DNA from: Anisodus tanguticus
Taxonomy: Eukaryota; Streptophyta; Magnoliopsida; Solanales; Solanaceae
Length of the DNA: 64,000 nucleotides
Direction: 5' to 3'
Assembly: GCA_034509755.1 (NCBI GenBank)
Contig: CM067556.1
Span: 41,586,045-41,650,044 of the forward strand
This document shows, piece by piece, positions 44,177 through 56,579 of the stretch (the stretch's first letter is position 1; the number at the start of each line of letters is the position of its first letter). A program made the translations under genes and the position numbers. The notes under the pieces are model-generated. The model saw only the letters and a list, made by a program, of their open reading frames with translations, did no database searches and had not been told where the DNA came from.

Positions 44177-46310
44177 CATTTTCCATGCCTGGAATATAAT
44201 TATGCAGAATAAACTTAAAGCATGACGAGCTACTGAATCTGGCTGAGATATCATAAATATGAAATTTGAGAAATCGTATTAAGTATAACGATGTAGCAAA
44301 CATGGCTAATAGAAAACTGTGCTAAACAATGAGTAACTACAACTCTAGTCTGTGAAGCCTTTGAAGAATACTGAAATAATGAATATTTACCGGGACAAGG
44401 GCCCCAACATACCTAACTGTCTAATATAACTAAAAGACTAAAAGTAAGACAATGCGCGAAGGAAATTGGGGCTCACCAACTTGATGATACGAGAATTTTA
44501 GCGAACATATCTATCGTCTTGTATATCAATACCTGCATCATGAAACGCAAGTCCCGGAAAAAGGGACGTAACTATATTTGAATTGTACTTGTATGTAAAA
44601 TCAATTGAAAGAATAAAATAGATGTGGGGTGCTCGAAAAAATAGCAGCCCAACCAGTAAACATGAAACATACTAAAACTAAAACATAATGATAACTAAAC
44701 TGAACAAGAGAAACATAGTCATAATTCTGTATCCTCGGGCCCAAGTATGCATGTACATTAATTGTGGCCTTGGGCCTGAATATAGGTATTCAACATTTAG
44801 CAATATATATTAAGGAACTGAGAATTATACTATAATACATATCATGAAATACTAAACATTACATTTCTGAGACATGGATTCATGAACTGATTATAGAGTT
44901 TAAAGTATTAACTCGGCATAAGCATATTGAGTTTTCATAACCGAGACCTCATGAGATATCAAACATGAGTATATGCTGATTACGTATCGAGTTCACGATA
45001 TTCTGAATGACAATCATGAACGAATCACAAAAATATATCATTTAGAGAATAGAAGCCCTGAAGCTTTTTATGAAACTAAGGCTTAACTCTAATTATGAGG
45101 CAATTTATAATAGTCGTAAAAGAATGTGGTGTGGGGAAGATTAATAACCTTCCACACGTAGAGTGTTAGCCTTACATACCTCAATTTTGGCCTTTAAGTG
45201 TACTACAATGTTCGTCACTCCTTTCGACTTTAATCTATAGCAATATACGTCAAAGGGAATCAATGTTAGTAAAAATACTCATACTTTGGTCATCTAAGCA
45301 TTTTATCAAACATTGTGTGGGCATAAAGCTCCATAACCCTCATAAATGATGTTTCTTCACCCAACAACCCATCCTCTTGCTATTAGTCAATTGTACGATC
45401 TCATGTTGATACAATTATTATCATATCTTATCACCCATAACAAAAACAATAAACTCTTAATTCAACATACCAATCATATAATCGTTCATACTTTTCTATC
45501 ATACCCATCAACTTTTATCTCAAGAACATAAAATCTATAATCACCAATTCAAATCTATATTCTAATGAAGTAGAAAGGTCTTACCTTTTTGATGTTCAAG
45601 TCACTTGAATTTGGATTCCAGGGTTCTCTTATCCAAGACGAAGGCTCAATTGACAATCTATGGATTTGGAGGGTTTAATCGTGTTAATAAGGTATTGGAG
45701 AGTTGGAATCAACTTGAAATCATCTTGAAACATCATTAAAACTTACTTTGGATGATGGAGGGTCCTTGGAGGAAGTTGGGTTCTTGTGAGCTCCTCTTTT
45801 ATTAAGCAAGTTTTTTTGTATTTGGGGTATGAGGTATGACCTAGGGATTTTAAAATCATTTTTTTGGTATGTTATTGTGTAGATGAAATGTTGATCGCAT
45901 AACAATGACAGTGACTCTGGCTTCCATGCGCTATCGTGTAGCTGGCATGTTGATCATGCAGCCGACCATGCAGATTGCATAATTTACAGTAAAATGGGTA
46001 TAACATTTTACACAAAGTTCCATTTGGCCTGGCCCTTATATGTATGGAAACACATTTCAAAAGGATGCAACTTTCATGTTTTTAGTTTTTCTACATTCGC
46101 AACTTATAATGGGGTTATGCTCGCTTGACGTGAGGCCTTGTGCAAACTTACTTGAAACAAGCTTTGTAGATTAGCTTTCGACTCTAATTTTTCCTAAGAA
46201 TATTCTTATACCTTGATTAGTTTTCAAATTATTTCTACACTCCTCATCTTGGTTTCATTATGTTCCCATCGTATGGGTCACACCTTAGCTTGGAGACACG
46301 AGGTTTTACA
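44177..46310 (-). repeat. 5' LTR of gypsy-1
   Basis: This is the fuller LTR copy of about 2.1 kb. It runs from the PBS to a TTTTACA end at 46310. An AACTGACATG/TGATCGCGCA-type word island lies at 45880-45975, matching the one at 38525-38640 in the left LTR. Confidence 0.88.
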
Positions 46311-46483
46311 CTTGGGGTTTCTCGTTGTAATACCTTAAGCTTGTGGAGACCCCCTAAGTATGTGTAATGAGTTTAAACTCAAAAGAAATCCAAAATGACA
46401 GGGCCGATCGAATCGCTCACCCTCAATGACAATGGATAGGTGCATACAAAGGAATATCACTGCCTATAAGACATGATATTTTT

Positions 46484-48593
46484 TGTCATACCCCAAACTA
46501 AGGGGTGTGGCTGGCACGAGTGTACCATTTTGAAGACCAGCCTTCTGAACGTATAGAACTTCTGGCCAATAAGGTCGTACTAGAATTTAACCTGAACAAC
46601 AACCTAATGGAGAGGCCAACAAGGCCACAATCTGTAAAATAAGAATACGATCCAACTCCTGAACTAGATGAGGGTAGTTCAATTCAAACATGTGTATATA
46701 AACAAGGCCGACAAGGCCATAATATAAGTTAGCAAAATAATAACTAGGTCGACAAGTCCATACACCACCACTAGACGTACTACACAGGTCTACGAGCAAT
46801 TCAACTAACATATAGTCTGGACAGGGCCCCAACTTATCTATTATCTATGTATATACATATGATATAACTTCGACAACTGACCAGGAAGCTCCAAAAGAGT
46901 CAAAGCTGACCAACTGACGGCTATGACTCAACCACTCCTTTTGAGGCAGTCTATCTGGGCCCCTATATGTATCTGCAGCATGAAATACAGTGCCCCCGAT
47001 AATAGGGATGTTAGTACGAAAGAATGTACCAGTATGTAAAGTATGAATAACAATATGAAAGTGTAAATTGTAAAGTAGGATAAAAAGAGGTAATATGATG
47101 ACCGGATAACATGTATACCACTCTGGAAAACTGTGAGACTCTAGAACTTACTTTGAGACCCTTATACATGTACTATATTGTATAATTTGCCCTCCAGATT
47201 ATAGTTTAGGGTATTTGTATATATATAATTGCCCTATATTATAGTCGGGTGTGTGTATGTGCATATATAATTGTCCACTTATATTAGTTTGGTGGTGTGT
47301 ATTGTATACTATAGTAATAATGGAATTTGGTCTTTAACTCTTACATGACTCCTTAGTTAGCTTTAGGACGATAATTTGTTGATATGCATGCTTATGACTT
47401 TGATAGACTTCATTGAAGAAGGATATGAATTCAACTGTACAGCAACAAAACCAACAAGAGATAAGGTACGATCTTGAAACGATAAGTACTTCCGACAAGG
47501 GACTCGTAGGCATGTATTTGGAACACTTCCTTAAGCAACTTTGTTAAAGATTGATATATGTTCTAAGATTCATGCTTTGAGAAAGAGTTTACCCTTACAT
47601 ACATTCGTCTTTTAGTTAACAAGGCTTCACAAACCTCTGAATGCTCTACGAATTAGTATCTACACAATATAGATGGTTTGTGTCAAGATAGGATCCATAA
47701 ACTAAGAATCATTTTCCTATGACATTTTGTCGATCACCTAAAAGGCATGCTTTTCAAGTTATGGGTTTCATGGCTACCAATAGACTAGCAATTTCCCTTC
47801 AATAACAACAACAAAAACAAGACCACGTCTACATACTCCATAATATCTATTACCACACTTTCAACTTCTAGTCATGAACATCTTAGAATTCAATCAAGAA
47901 CAATCCAAGAATCATAATGACTCTTTCATGGAGTTTTACTTGTTTTTCATAAATTACTTCTACCAATTCAATCAACCAAGCTAAGAAACACACTGTACCA
48001 TTAAGAAGTATCAAAATCTTACCTCAAACTAGCCTAGAGGACTTATACAACAAGCTTCATTCCAAGTTTTAAGAAGATCTTTAACTCTACCTTGCCACCA
48101 GAGAGTTTTCCAAGATGCTATGGATCATCTAAGGGAGATATCTCTTTAAATTAGTGTGGGAATGTTCATTGATGATAGAAGAACCCTAGGAGAGTGTTTG
48201 GAAAGTACTTAGGTCGAAAATGAAATGAAGAGAGTGTTGGCTCATTTTTAAGCTTAAATAGGCATTTCCACTGCCTCTCATCTGCGGCTAGTTCTGCACC
48301 GCAAATCATCATATGCCACCGCATATCCCACCAGAGATGGTGGCAGTGTGGTGGGGAAATATGGGCATTGATCCGTGAAACGGATTGACTTTCATGGCGC
48401 AAAACGCTTGGCTTATCGTCTAATTTTTATCAAACTTTGTCGAGATATACTTCTTTTAATCCAATTGGAAAGGGTCTTGGGATATTTTAATCCATTTAAG
48501 TCATAACTGACCCTCGGAAAGGGTCTCGGGGTTGTCGGAACTCAAATTGACTAACTATACTTTCGATCGTGCGTAGAACTATGGGGTGTAATA
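46484..48593 (-). repeat. 3' LTR of gypsy-2
   Basis: About 2.1 kb, from TGTCATACCCC to GGTGTAATA next to a purine run (minus strand GGGGGGAAGGATAT). The first 840 bases match 53179-54015. It holds a GC-rich island with CTGCGG and CCGCA words at 48265-48400. Confidence 0.85.
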
Positions 48594-51500
48594 TCCTTCC
48601 CCCCTTAAGAACAATCATCCTCAAATGTTGAGAACATAATTTAGTATTCTTAATCTCTGGTCTCACAAAAAATTTGCCAGAGTTTTCTTTATAAATAGGA
48701 CTATCTCAAAAATTTGTCAAGCAGTCAGAACCAAAACAAGTGCCACACATGGTCATATAATATATCATTGGCCTCACACGACTGTATACTCATCAATATA
48801 TATAAATCGTAAGCCATGACTCACCTCACCTGGCGAGTTTCATCATCTGAGATATATCTTTCATAATTGTACTGTGATTATCATCTTTGTAAGGTACATA
48901 AGGTCAACTCATCACTATGGAACATAGATAAAGAAGTGTATCGCACGGGTGTCCTTCTAGCTTGAATAAATAAGGATATCTGGACTTTACGCCTTTCTTA
49001 ATTCTCCAAATCAACTCTTTTACCTGGTTGTTTCTTAAGAATGCCCTAAGTTGGAGGCCACTTCTTTAGTCCACAACTTCAGAACTCGACAATCTAGAAG
49101 AGCAGTTGAGATATCTTCCTAAGACAAATTCTCTGTAATCTAACCATTCTCCACTGGTGATATGCGAGAGGTATATCTTATCCACTTCCGCAATTTCGTT
49201 ATGAGGAAAACTGAATGGACTTCCTTTAACTCTGGAGGTAACTCAAACTCATAGGCCACTTGGCCAAATTTCTGAAAAATCTTCTACAGTTTGATGTGTT
49301 TTGGGGTTAAACTTACTTTTTTTGGTCAATTCCTTCACACGTTTTGTGGGCAAAACCTTCATGAATACTCAATCGTGGATGACGTTCTTTAAATCTTAGC
49401 GTCGCATAGTAAAAATATGCACATTCTCTCCGGGGGATTATACTTCCCCCATCGTCGGGTGGACTAAAATAGGTCTAAATAACTCCTACTTTCTCGCGTC
49501 GAATAAATTGTTAGAAGGTTTATACTCCTGCCCATAACATATCATCGAGCGTTTGAATCACGTGCTTGGCCCGCATTGATTAGGATGAAACTATAATAGG
49601 GTTTTCATTATATCCCCTAAACCTTTTTGGGAAGATCTCTAAAACATTTACAATAACTGAGCCATTCTTTCTAAGGTAACAATCATTAGAATGCTTTGAA
49701 GTTGTACGGTCTCCTAAATACTTTATTTGCATCATTTTTTGATGTGCAAATAATTCTAGCTGACCAGAAGTGGGTCAACTTTTTAAATTTTCGACCATCA
49801 ATCACTCAAAGTAATATTTCTGATAAGAACGGGGCAATATCATATTGAACTTTATCTTTGAACCACCTTTTCTTTCCAAATGAGGATCTATATTCTCTAT
49901 ACTAGCCTTTCTGGGCCTTTGATGTTCTTAACTTTAACGATTGATCACTGGGTTGCTATGTCAAAAGTCAACTAGGTTCCTGGTCGTAATTTTATATCAA
50001 TACATGCCTCTAGTACCTTGATACATCTTCGTCGATCCGGGATGAATAAATTAGCGGGAATAACACACCATCGCTCTAATTTGGCTCCAAAAACCAGTCA
50101 GATATGTGACATACAATCAACATGGGTATCGGAGAACGTCGATTTCCCTTAATCCAAATGTTGATTTCCTTTGCCATAGAACTTTCTCTTTCGGTAGTAC
50201 TAACTCTGGATTCTTATCTTAATAGTCTTTTTTTCTTGACACCGGGGAAACGCTGATACCCTCTACGCTACAACGCTATCATCACATGAGTATTGACATT
50301 GGACCCTTAAACTTACTAATTGATGAAGTACTTGGGCTAGCCTCATTTTCCCCCGGCTTCTGGATAGGCTAAGTTGCCCATATATCCTATCTCACGTTGC
50401 CCTGAAGGTTGTTACTTGTTCTATTATACTCCCTCTTAAAACTATAATATTTCAATCACTAGAGGTGCTACCCTGAGTTATGGTTAGTAATTTTATTCGT
50501 GGTATTCTAGCTTCTAAACTGTTTACCATTTGAGCTCACCTTCAGTCACCTTATAATCCCAAGAACTGTCATTCTCTTTAAGAAGACTCATATCTTTGCA
50601 ACTTGTCCTTGGAGGGTGCCTTTACTACTAACAAGAGAAACTCATCTGCAATCCAGCTGCTACTGGCTAAAGGTGTGCTGGAGGTCTTTATGGTGATTAT
50701 AGATATCACGTCATATCCCAAATTGCTAATTATTGCCGATGTTGAGTCTTGGGTTTGTAATTTTTCTTGGCTTTCCCAATCACTTTTAAGCGTAAACTAC
50801 CTCATTCCCTTATTTATTTTGAACATGTGCATTACAATATATTGATTTATCTTAACCTCTGTCATCCGGGAGTTCCTTACATATATGGCTTTAAGTCCTA
50901 CTCGGGGCCTCAATCTCGGTTCTTTATTCAATCAACACAATTAACAACAAGTTGTTGATGTATTTCCTGATTGGGTACACATCAATATTCAGAAGAAATT
51001 TATGTTATTGGTCAACCTTTCCATAATGTATACTCAACCACTATATTGGGGTACAACTTTTAGCTGTTTGTCTTCTTTTCCGAGCTTCATAGCCCTTCAG
51101 CTTTTAATCCGTGTTATACTAGCTCATTGAGCCATTACTTTTCTATATGGAATATTTCCTAAAAGTTGTGATCACTTACTTGTAACATGAAAACATCAGG
51201 CTCTAAAGTCGTTGTATAATGCAAAATGTTGCATCGATTGACAGCTCGTTCGGCCTCTAGACAAGCCTTATTCTAGGATTTGCATACATCATCTTTCACC
51301 GTATCTCGAGTTGCCCTTTTCATTCGTTAATTCTTAATTGATCCTCTCGAGCCTACAATTGCTTCTTCTTTGATTACTTCTCATGCTTCCCTTTTTGAGC
51401 CCCACATATCTGGCGGCTCTTGTCGTTACTTAACTCCTTTAACCATTAGGTCGCTACCATTCCTTCTCTAGTGTTGATACTTACATATCCTTTGATAGTC

Positions 51501-53163
51501 TTAACATACTTGCAAAATCTGGATAACATAATCTTATTCATCTTAAAAAATTTCTTTTGTACTTCTTCGTCTACTTACTAAACCATCAGTTAAGTCTACG
51601 TTGATCCTTTATCTCATCATCTCCCATATGGGAGGAGGGTCACTCATTTACACTTAGAGGTCTTCCTTCTTGAAAAGTTGTATCGTTGCCTCAGCACATT
51701 TCGTAATTCTGTGATCTACTAGCATCTTACAAAATACTTCTGAACCATCCCTTCTTATTAGGGGTTACTGAATTATTTATATAAATAGAGTGTCACGTGC
51801 TCGTAACTGTCATACTTAGTCCCAATAAACCTTTTACCTTCTCATCAAGGCATTAATCTTAAGGGTTTGTTTCTTAATAATGTTTAATGATCACCCTTTT
51901 GTAGTTCATTCTCTTCCTGCCTGATTGCTTACCTTGCAAACCCTCAATATATTTTATTATAACAATCCCTCGAATCTGCAACTTTTATTTCGTTCTAATT
52001 GAAGGAATTTTCCAATATTTATACTTCCTAATTCAGGGAACTCCGTCGTTCGATCAGTATCTTCTATTGTCATTTGGTTGTTCCAATATTATAGTAGATA
52101 TTTAGTCTCGTAATGCATTCATCATCACAACTCCATATTTACTTCTTCTCATTTTCTAGTTTACTTAGCTACGAACTTGTCACATCACTATACCTATCAT
52201 CTGATTCTTAGTCATTTATCAAATTTGCTAAGGTATCCCACTTCAATTTTGTATCATCTCCTTGCTATCCATCTCACTCTTTCCTTTAGTCAAGATGCTT
52301 GTAACAAGACACGCTCTCGCCTTTAACTTCTCCTTCTTTAATCGGCCTTATCTCGTAGGCACCTATTATTTCTGCTTACTCTGGACAAGAGCCTCTCTGA
52401 GGGTAACATTTAACTTGCACGTAGAGAGTTCAACACTTGGCCCCTGTACTTCAAGATTCTTTAAAATTCATATTCGATTAACAATTGATGGGTACATCAT
52501 GTATATATTTTCTAAAGGGGAACCTTTGACATAATTGTACTATTCTTCAATACTGCCCATGGCCAGGTTTTATTTTACTTTGTACTAGATCCCAAAATCT
52601 AACTTCTTTCTAAAACCACGTCTATTAATGTTAGTAAGTCAGAGGTTGGGAATAGGTACTTCTCATTGTCGTTCTACCATTACAAAAGGCGGGATAACAA
52701 TGCTTACATTATTCTATCTGAATATCAATTTCCATACAACCTTCTGCATTCAGGTACTCTGTACCCCTTCCATTTTATTTCTGTTGCATTTTAATACCAG
52801 CACTTCACCTTACTAGGCTTCCATCATTTCCTCTGTATATTAGTGAACTATATGCTCATACTCTAAAACTTTAGTATAATACTCGCGCATTTGGCGCATC
52901 AATAGCTTGATGGGGGTCTTTCATTTATTTATCATGAATATGAACTGACTTAAGTCAACTAGTAACCGACATTACTGGAATTGTAATAAGCACGAGTTAG
53001 ACTCCAATTTTTACGACACAGCTCTGCTGCATGATCTATGATATGAAAGAATAAATACCATTCCTAAATGTATGGCTGCCTCTTTTTTATAAGTGTGGTG
53101 CATAATATAGCTATAAACAAGATTCTACTAGACACAACTCGTAGACTTCCTAGGACTGACCTA
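48594..53163 (-). pseudogene. gypsy-2 internal region, decayed gag-pol
   Basis: No minus-strand frame of useful length survives. Parallel words to gypsy-1 are seen at 49240-49400 (compare 39580-39720, the integrase end), at 49990-50070 (compare 40470-40520, the integrase zinc region) and at 52980-53160 (compare 43970-44170, the leader). Between about 50200 and 52900 I see no clear similarity. Plus-strand open frames here are not credible genes. Confidence 0.6.
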
Positions 53164-53176
53164 CTCTGATACCAAG
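53164..53176 (-). other. primer binding site of gypsy-2
   Basis: The minus strand reads CTTGGTATCAGAG, an exact tRNA-Met-type PBS core, two bases from the LTR. Confidence 0.85.
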
Positions 53177-53178
53177 TT

Positions 53179-54015
53179 TGTCACACCCCAAACTAGGGGG
53201 TGTGGCTGGTACTCGATGCCTTATTGGCCCGAGCGTACCACTCTGAAGACTAGCCTTCTGACTGTATAGAACTTCTGGCCAACAAGGTCGTACTAAAATG
53301 TAACATGAACAACAACCTAATTGAGGGGCTAATAAGACCACAATCTGTAAAATAGGAATACGATCCAGCTCTTGAACTGGATGAGGGGAGATAAATTCAA
53401 ACATATGTATATAAACAAGGCCGACAACGCCATAATATAAGTTATCAAAAAAAATAACTAGGCCATACACCACCACTAGACGTACGACACATGTCTACGA
53501 GCCTCTACGAGTAACTGAACTTACATATGGTCAGGACAGGGCCCCAACCTACCCATTATCTACGTATATACATATGATATAACCTCGACACCTTACCAGA
53601 AAGCTCTGAAAGAGGCAAAGCTGACTAACTGACGACTGAGACTCAACAGCTCCTACTGAGGTTATCTATTTGGGCCCCTATCTGAATCTGCAGCATAAAA
53701 TGCAATGCCCCCGATAAAAGAGACGACAATACAAAAGAATGTACTGGTATGTAAAGTATGAATAACAATATGTAAGTGTAAATTGTAAAGCATGATAAAA
53801 AGAGATAACCCGATGGTCGGATAACATATATACCACTAGGCGAACTGTGAGACTCTTATACATATACTATATTATATAGGTTTCCATCTGGATTACAGTC
53901 CTGGGTGTTTAAAGATATATAACTGCCCTCCGGTTATAGTTCGGGGTGTGTATAAGCATATATAACTGCCCACCAATATTAGTTCGGTGGTGTGTATTGT
54001 ATATATATAATTGCC
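53179..54015 (-). repeat. 5' LTR of gypsy-2, truncated
   Basis: It matches the first 840 bases of the left LTR, including the CACACCCC-AAACTA-GGGGGTGTG hairpin near the end. Similarity stops after TGTGTATTGTATA near 54010. Confidence 0.85.
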
Positions 54016-54368
54016 AAATAGAGTCAATGTATTTGAAAAAGAATAAGTGGCACTTTGATTGTGTGGCAGTATATATGTGTTGTGAATGAAAGATGGAAAT
54101 TTTGCCTAATAGAAAGGGAATTTCATCATCATTATGGGGTCCAACAATCAAGAAGAAAACTTGGTTAAGGATGTAACACATGTAAAAGGGCATTTTACAA
54201 GGGAGTCGGGGCATTTAATGATGAGAGTCGACGTGCGGAGAAGGTGAATCACTTGATCAGATGCACAAGGTTCAAGAAATGACTCGACATGGAAGATAAG
54301 ATAAGGAATAACCAAGAAACTCTTTCACTTTCCAAGCTCATGACATGAAGGTCCCGGAAAGTGGGGGA
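54016..54368. other. segment ending in a polypurine tract before a SIRE-like LTR
   Basis: Non-coding. Its end, CCGGAAAGTGGGGGA, is a polypurine tract directly before the TGTTAGGG start of the LTR at 54369. In position and sequence it looks like the 3' end of another SIRE element whose LTR is shared with, or is identical to, the next one. Confidence 0.45.
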
Positions 54369-55237
54369 TGTTAGGGTTAAGTTTTAATGATGACAGAATT
54401 AATATAGTACATCTTGTCTATGTAGTAATCACAAGGAAAGCTGATACCTAAGTTTAATTAATTAAACTTATGAGGGGAATGTTGAAGAAGATCTGTCAAC
54501 TATGGAAAGTATCAAATCAAGTACCACCAAGGATTCTCGCAACGACTTACTAATCAATCAACATTAAATGACACACAATCAACAAGGATTTCCATGGAAG
54601 ACTATTCAAGGAAGGAAGTACCAAGAACTCAAACAAACCCTAGGAAGCAAAAACTTTCATGGAAAGAAGATCGTTGGAAATCAAGCTCTACCCTTATTCT
54701 TGAAAATATGATCAATTACTCCTCTTTCCAAGGACCAACACTCTTGGGTTGTCATCTCTGTCCTCAAGCTTATCCATTGGAATGAAGGCTATTTAAAGGC
54801 TTCTCTCAATCAAATAAGAACCATACTTTGATCTCTACAGCTCTTGTTCTTTGCTATACTTTTAATAAGCATTATAATTCTGCGAGTTTTATTGTGTAGA
54901 AAAAAAATAGGAGAGAAAAATATAGTTGGTGAGTCATTGTATCAAAATATTACGAGTTATTGAATGTAGACATAATAGTTACACTTTGTTACCCTTGTAC
55001 CAAAGAACCATTCACAAGAGCTTACAGAGAACACCCTTGCAACCCAAGGGGACTGGACTAAGATCCACATTGGATCCCAACTAGTATAGAAACATACTGT
55101 GTCAATATATCTTTCAACATTTACTTCCAGTACAATTTAGTTCTACACACAGTTTCAGGTAGTCGACTATCTTACACTGCTAGTCGACTAAGAAACAAAA
55201 AAGTTACAATTCATCCCCCCCCCTTCTTGCACTTTCA
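54369..55237 (+). repeat. LTR of the SIRE-like element
   Basis: It starts TGTTAGGGTTAAGTTTTAAT and ends CTTGCACTTTCA before the PBS, with TG...CA ends and 869 bases long. A C run (55214-55223) lies near the 3' edge. The partner LTR would be beyond the window. Confidence 0.8.
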
Positions 55238-55239
55238 AT

Positions 55240-55251
55240 TGGTATCAGAGC
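55240..55251 (+). other. primer binding site of the SIRE-like element
   Basis: TGGTATCAGAGC is an exact tRNA-Met-type site, two bases after the LTR. Confidence 0.88.
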
Positions 55252-55297
55252 AAGGTATCACACTTGTGTTTGCCTAACAACAAAGTGATAAAAGATC

Positions 55298-55459
55298 ATG
55301 TCAAATCACGTTATTGTTGGAGCTTTATTTCAAGAGGGCACTTCCCAAACCAGATCTCCTTATTTCAACGGGAAACATTTCTTTCATTGGAAGGTAAGAA
55401 TGGAAACCTACATCAAGTCATATGATGTGAAGATCATTGGACATGGCACAAGAAATTAG
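55298..55459 (+). pseudogene. SIRE-like gag, N-terminal fragment
   Basis: The first ATG after the PBS opens 53 codons with 'SPYFNGKHFFHWKVRMETYI', the start of a copia gag, and ends at TAG 55457-55459. The next bases read GHASMHLI-type GAG-pre-integrase sequence, so the rest of gag, the zinc knuckle and the protease have been deleted. Confidence 0.75.
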
Positions 55460-56290
55460 GACATGCTAGTATGCACTTGATAAAAAATTTGTCCAAGCAT
55501 GTTTGGTTCTAGGCTTACCAAAATTAATTTTTACAAAGGATCATATTTGTGATGCTTGTCAACAAAGTAAGCAAACTGGAAACTCATTCACAAGAAAAGA
55601 TATTGCGTATACTAACAAACTTTTGTAGCTACTCCACATGGATCTTGTTGGTCCTACTAGAACTGCAAGCATTGGTGGAAAAAGGTACGCTTTTGTTATT
55701 GTTGTTGATTACTCTCATTTTACTTGGGTAATATTCTTGCTCAAAAGGATGATATTTTAAAGAATTTCAAGTTCTTCCGTGAGAATGTACATCGAGAAAA
55801 GGGCTAATATATCACTGAAATAAGGAGTGACCACAGTGGAGAATTTGAAAACAAAGCCTTTGAAGAATTCTGCGATGAACAGGGTTACACTCACAACTTC
55901 TCATCACCTAGATCTCCTCAATAAAATAGAGTTGTTGAAAGGAAAAACAAAACACTACAAGATATGGCTAGAACCATGATTGTAGAACATTGTCTTCCTT
56001 ATCACTTTTGGGCAGAAGTTGTTAGTACTGCATATCATGTTTTAAATAGGTGCTTGATAAGGCCTATCCTAAAGAAAACCCCCTACGAGCTATGGAAAGA
56101 TAAAGAAACCAAATGTTAGCTACTTTTATCCCTTTGGATACAAATGCTTTGTGCACAACAATGGAAAAGATGATTTTGATAAGTTTGATCCTCGCAGTGA
56201 TGAAGGTATATTTCTTGGTTTTACTCTATCACTAGTAGATCCTATAGAATCTTTAATAAACATACCTCAACTATTGAGGGATCCATTCAT
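55460..56290 (+). pseudogene. SIRE-like GAG-pre-integrase and integrase
   Basis: Split frames read 'GLPKLIFTKDHICDACQQSK' (second half of the zinc site), 'LLHMDLVGPTRTASIGGKRY' (first catalytic Asp), 'RSDHSGEFENKAFEEFC' (second Asp) and 'VVERKNKTLQDMARTMI' (Glu region). The usual Gln/Asn-Gly before it is followed by TAA (near 55921). There are several frameshifts, for example near 55740 and 56110. Confidence 0.82.
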
Positions 56291-56579
56291 GTATATTTGA
56301 TGCTACTAATTGAATGGTCGAGAAAGATAAATCTGCAGATGAAGAAAAGAGCTACCAACAGTCATCATTGTCTCAACTGGAACAACAAATCATGCTGAGT
56401 CTACTAAGGCACAACCTAAGCCGACTATTGAACTCATTGAGGCAGTACCAAATGAATGGAAAAGTGAACCTGACTATCCAAAGTAATTTATTATTGGAGA
56501 TATAAATGAAGGAATGACAACTAGAGCAACAAACAAAGCTAAAAGAGATATAGCCCTCATCTCCCAACTTGAACCTAAA

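Larger units (their letters stand above)
37015..46310 (-). mobile_element. Ty3/gypsy retrotransposon gypsy-1 (Tekay-like), defective
   Basis: Direct repeats at 37015-38979 and 44177-46310 flank a minus-strand gag, zinc knuckle, protease, RT, RNase H and integrase in gypsy order (integrase last). There is a tRNA-Met PBS inside the right LTR and a polypurine tract inside the left one. LTRs of about 2.1 kb and the integrase motif 'EALYGKRCRSPIGWFEV' fit the Tekay/Del chromovirus lineage. All domains carry stops. The left LTR lacks its outer 220 bases or so, so no target duplication can be tested. Confidence 0.93.
46484..54015 (-). mobile_element. Ty3/gypsy retrotransposon gypsy-2, heavily decayed
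   Basis: Direct repeats start with TGTCATACCCC at 46484 and TGTCACACCCC at 53179. A PPT lies inside the left LTR on the minus strand, and a tRNA-Met PBS inside the right one (53164-53176). The interior of about 4.6 kb matches gypsy-1 in patches: the leader next to the PBS and the integrase region. It has no long frame. The right LTR is cut at about 54015, losing some 1.3 kb. It is older or more damaged than gypsy-1. Confidence 0.85.

Noticed and set aside
50603..52816. Plus-strand frames inside gypsy-2
   Set aside because: They lie antisense in a decayed element, are short, and show no conserved motif.
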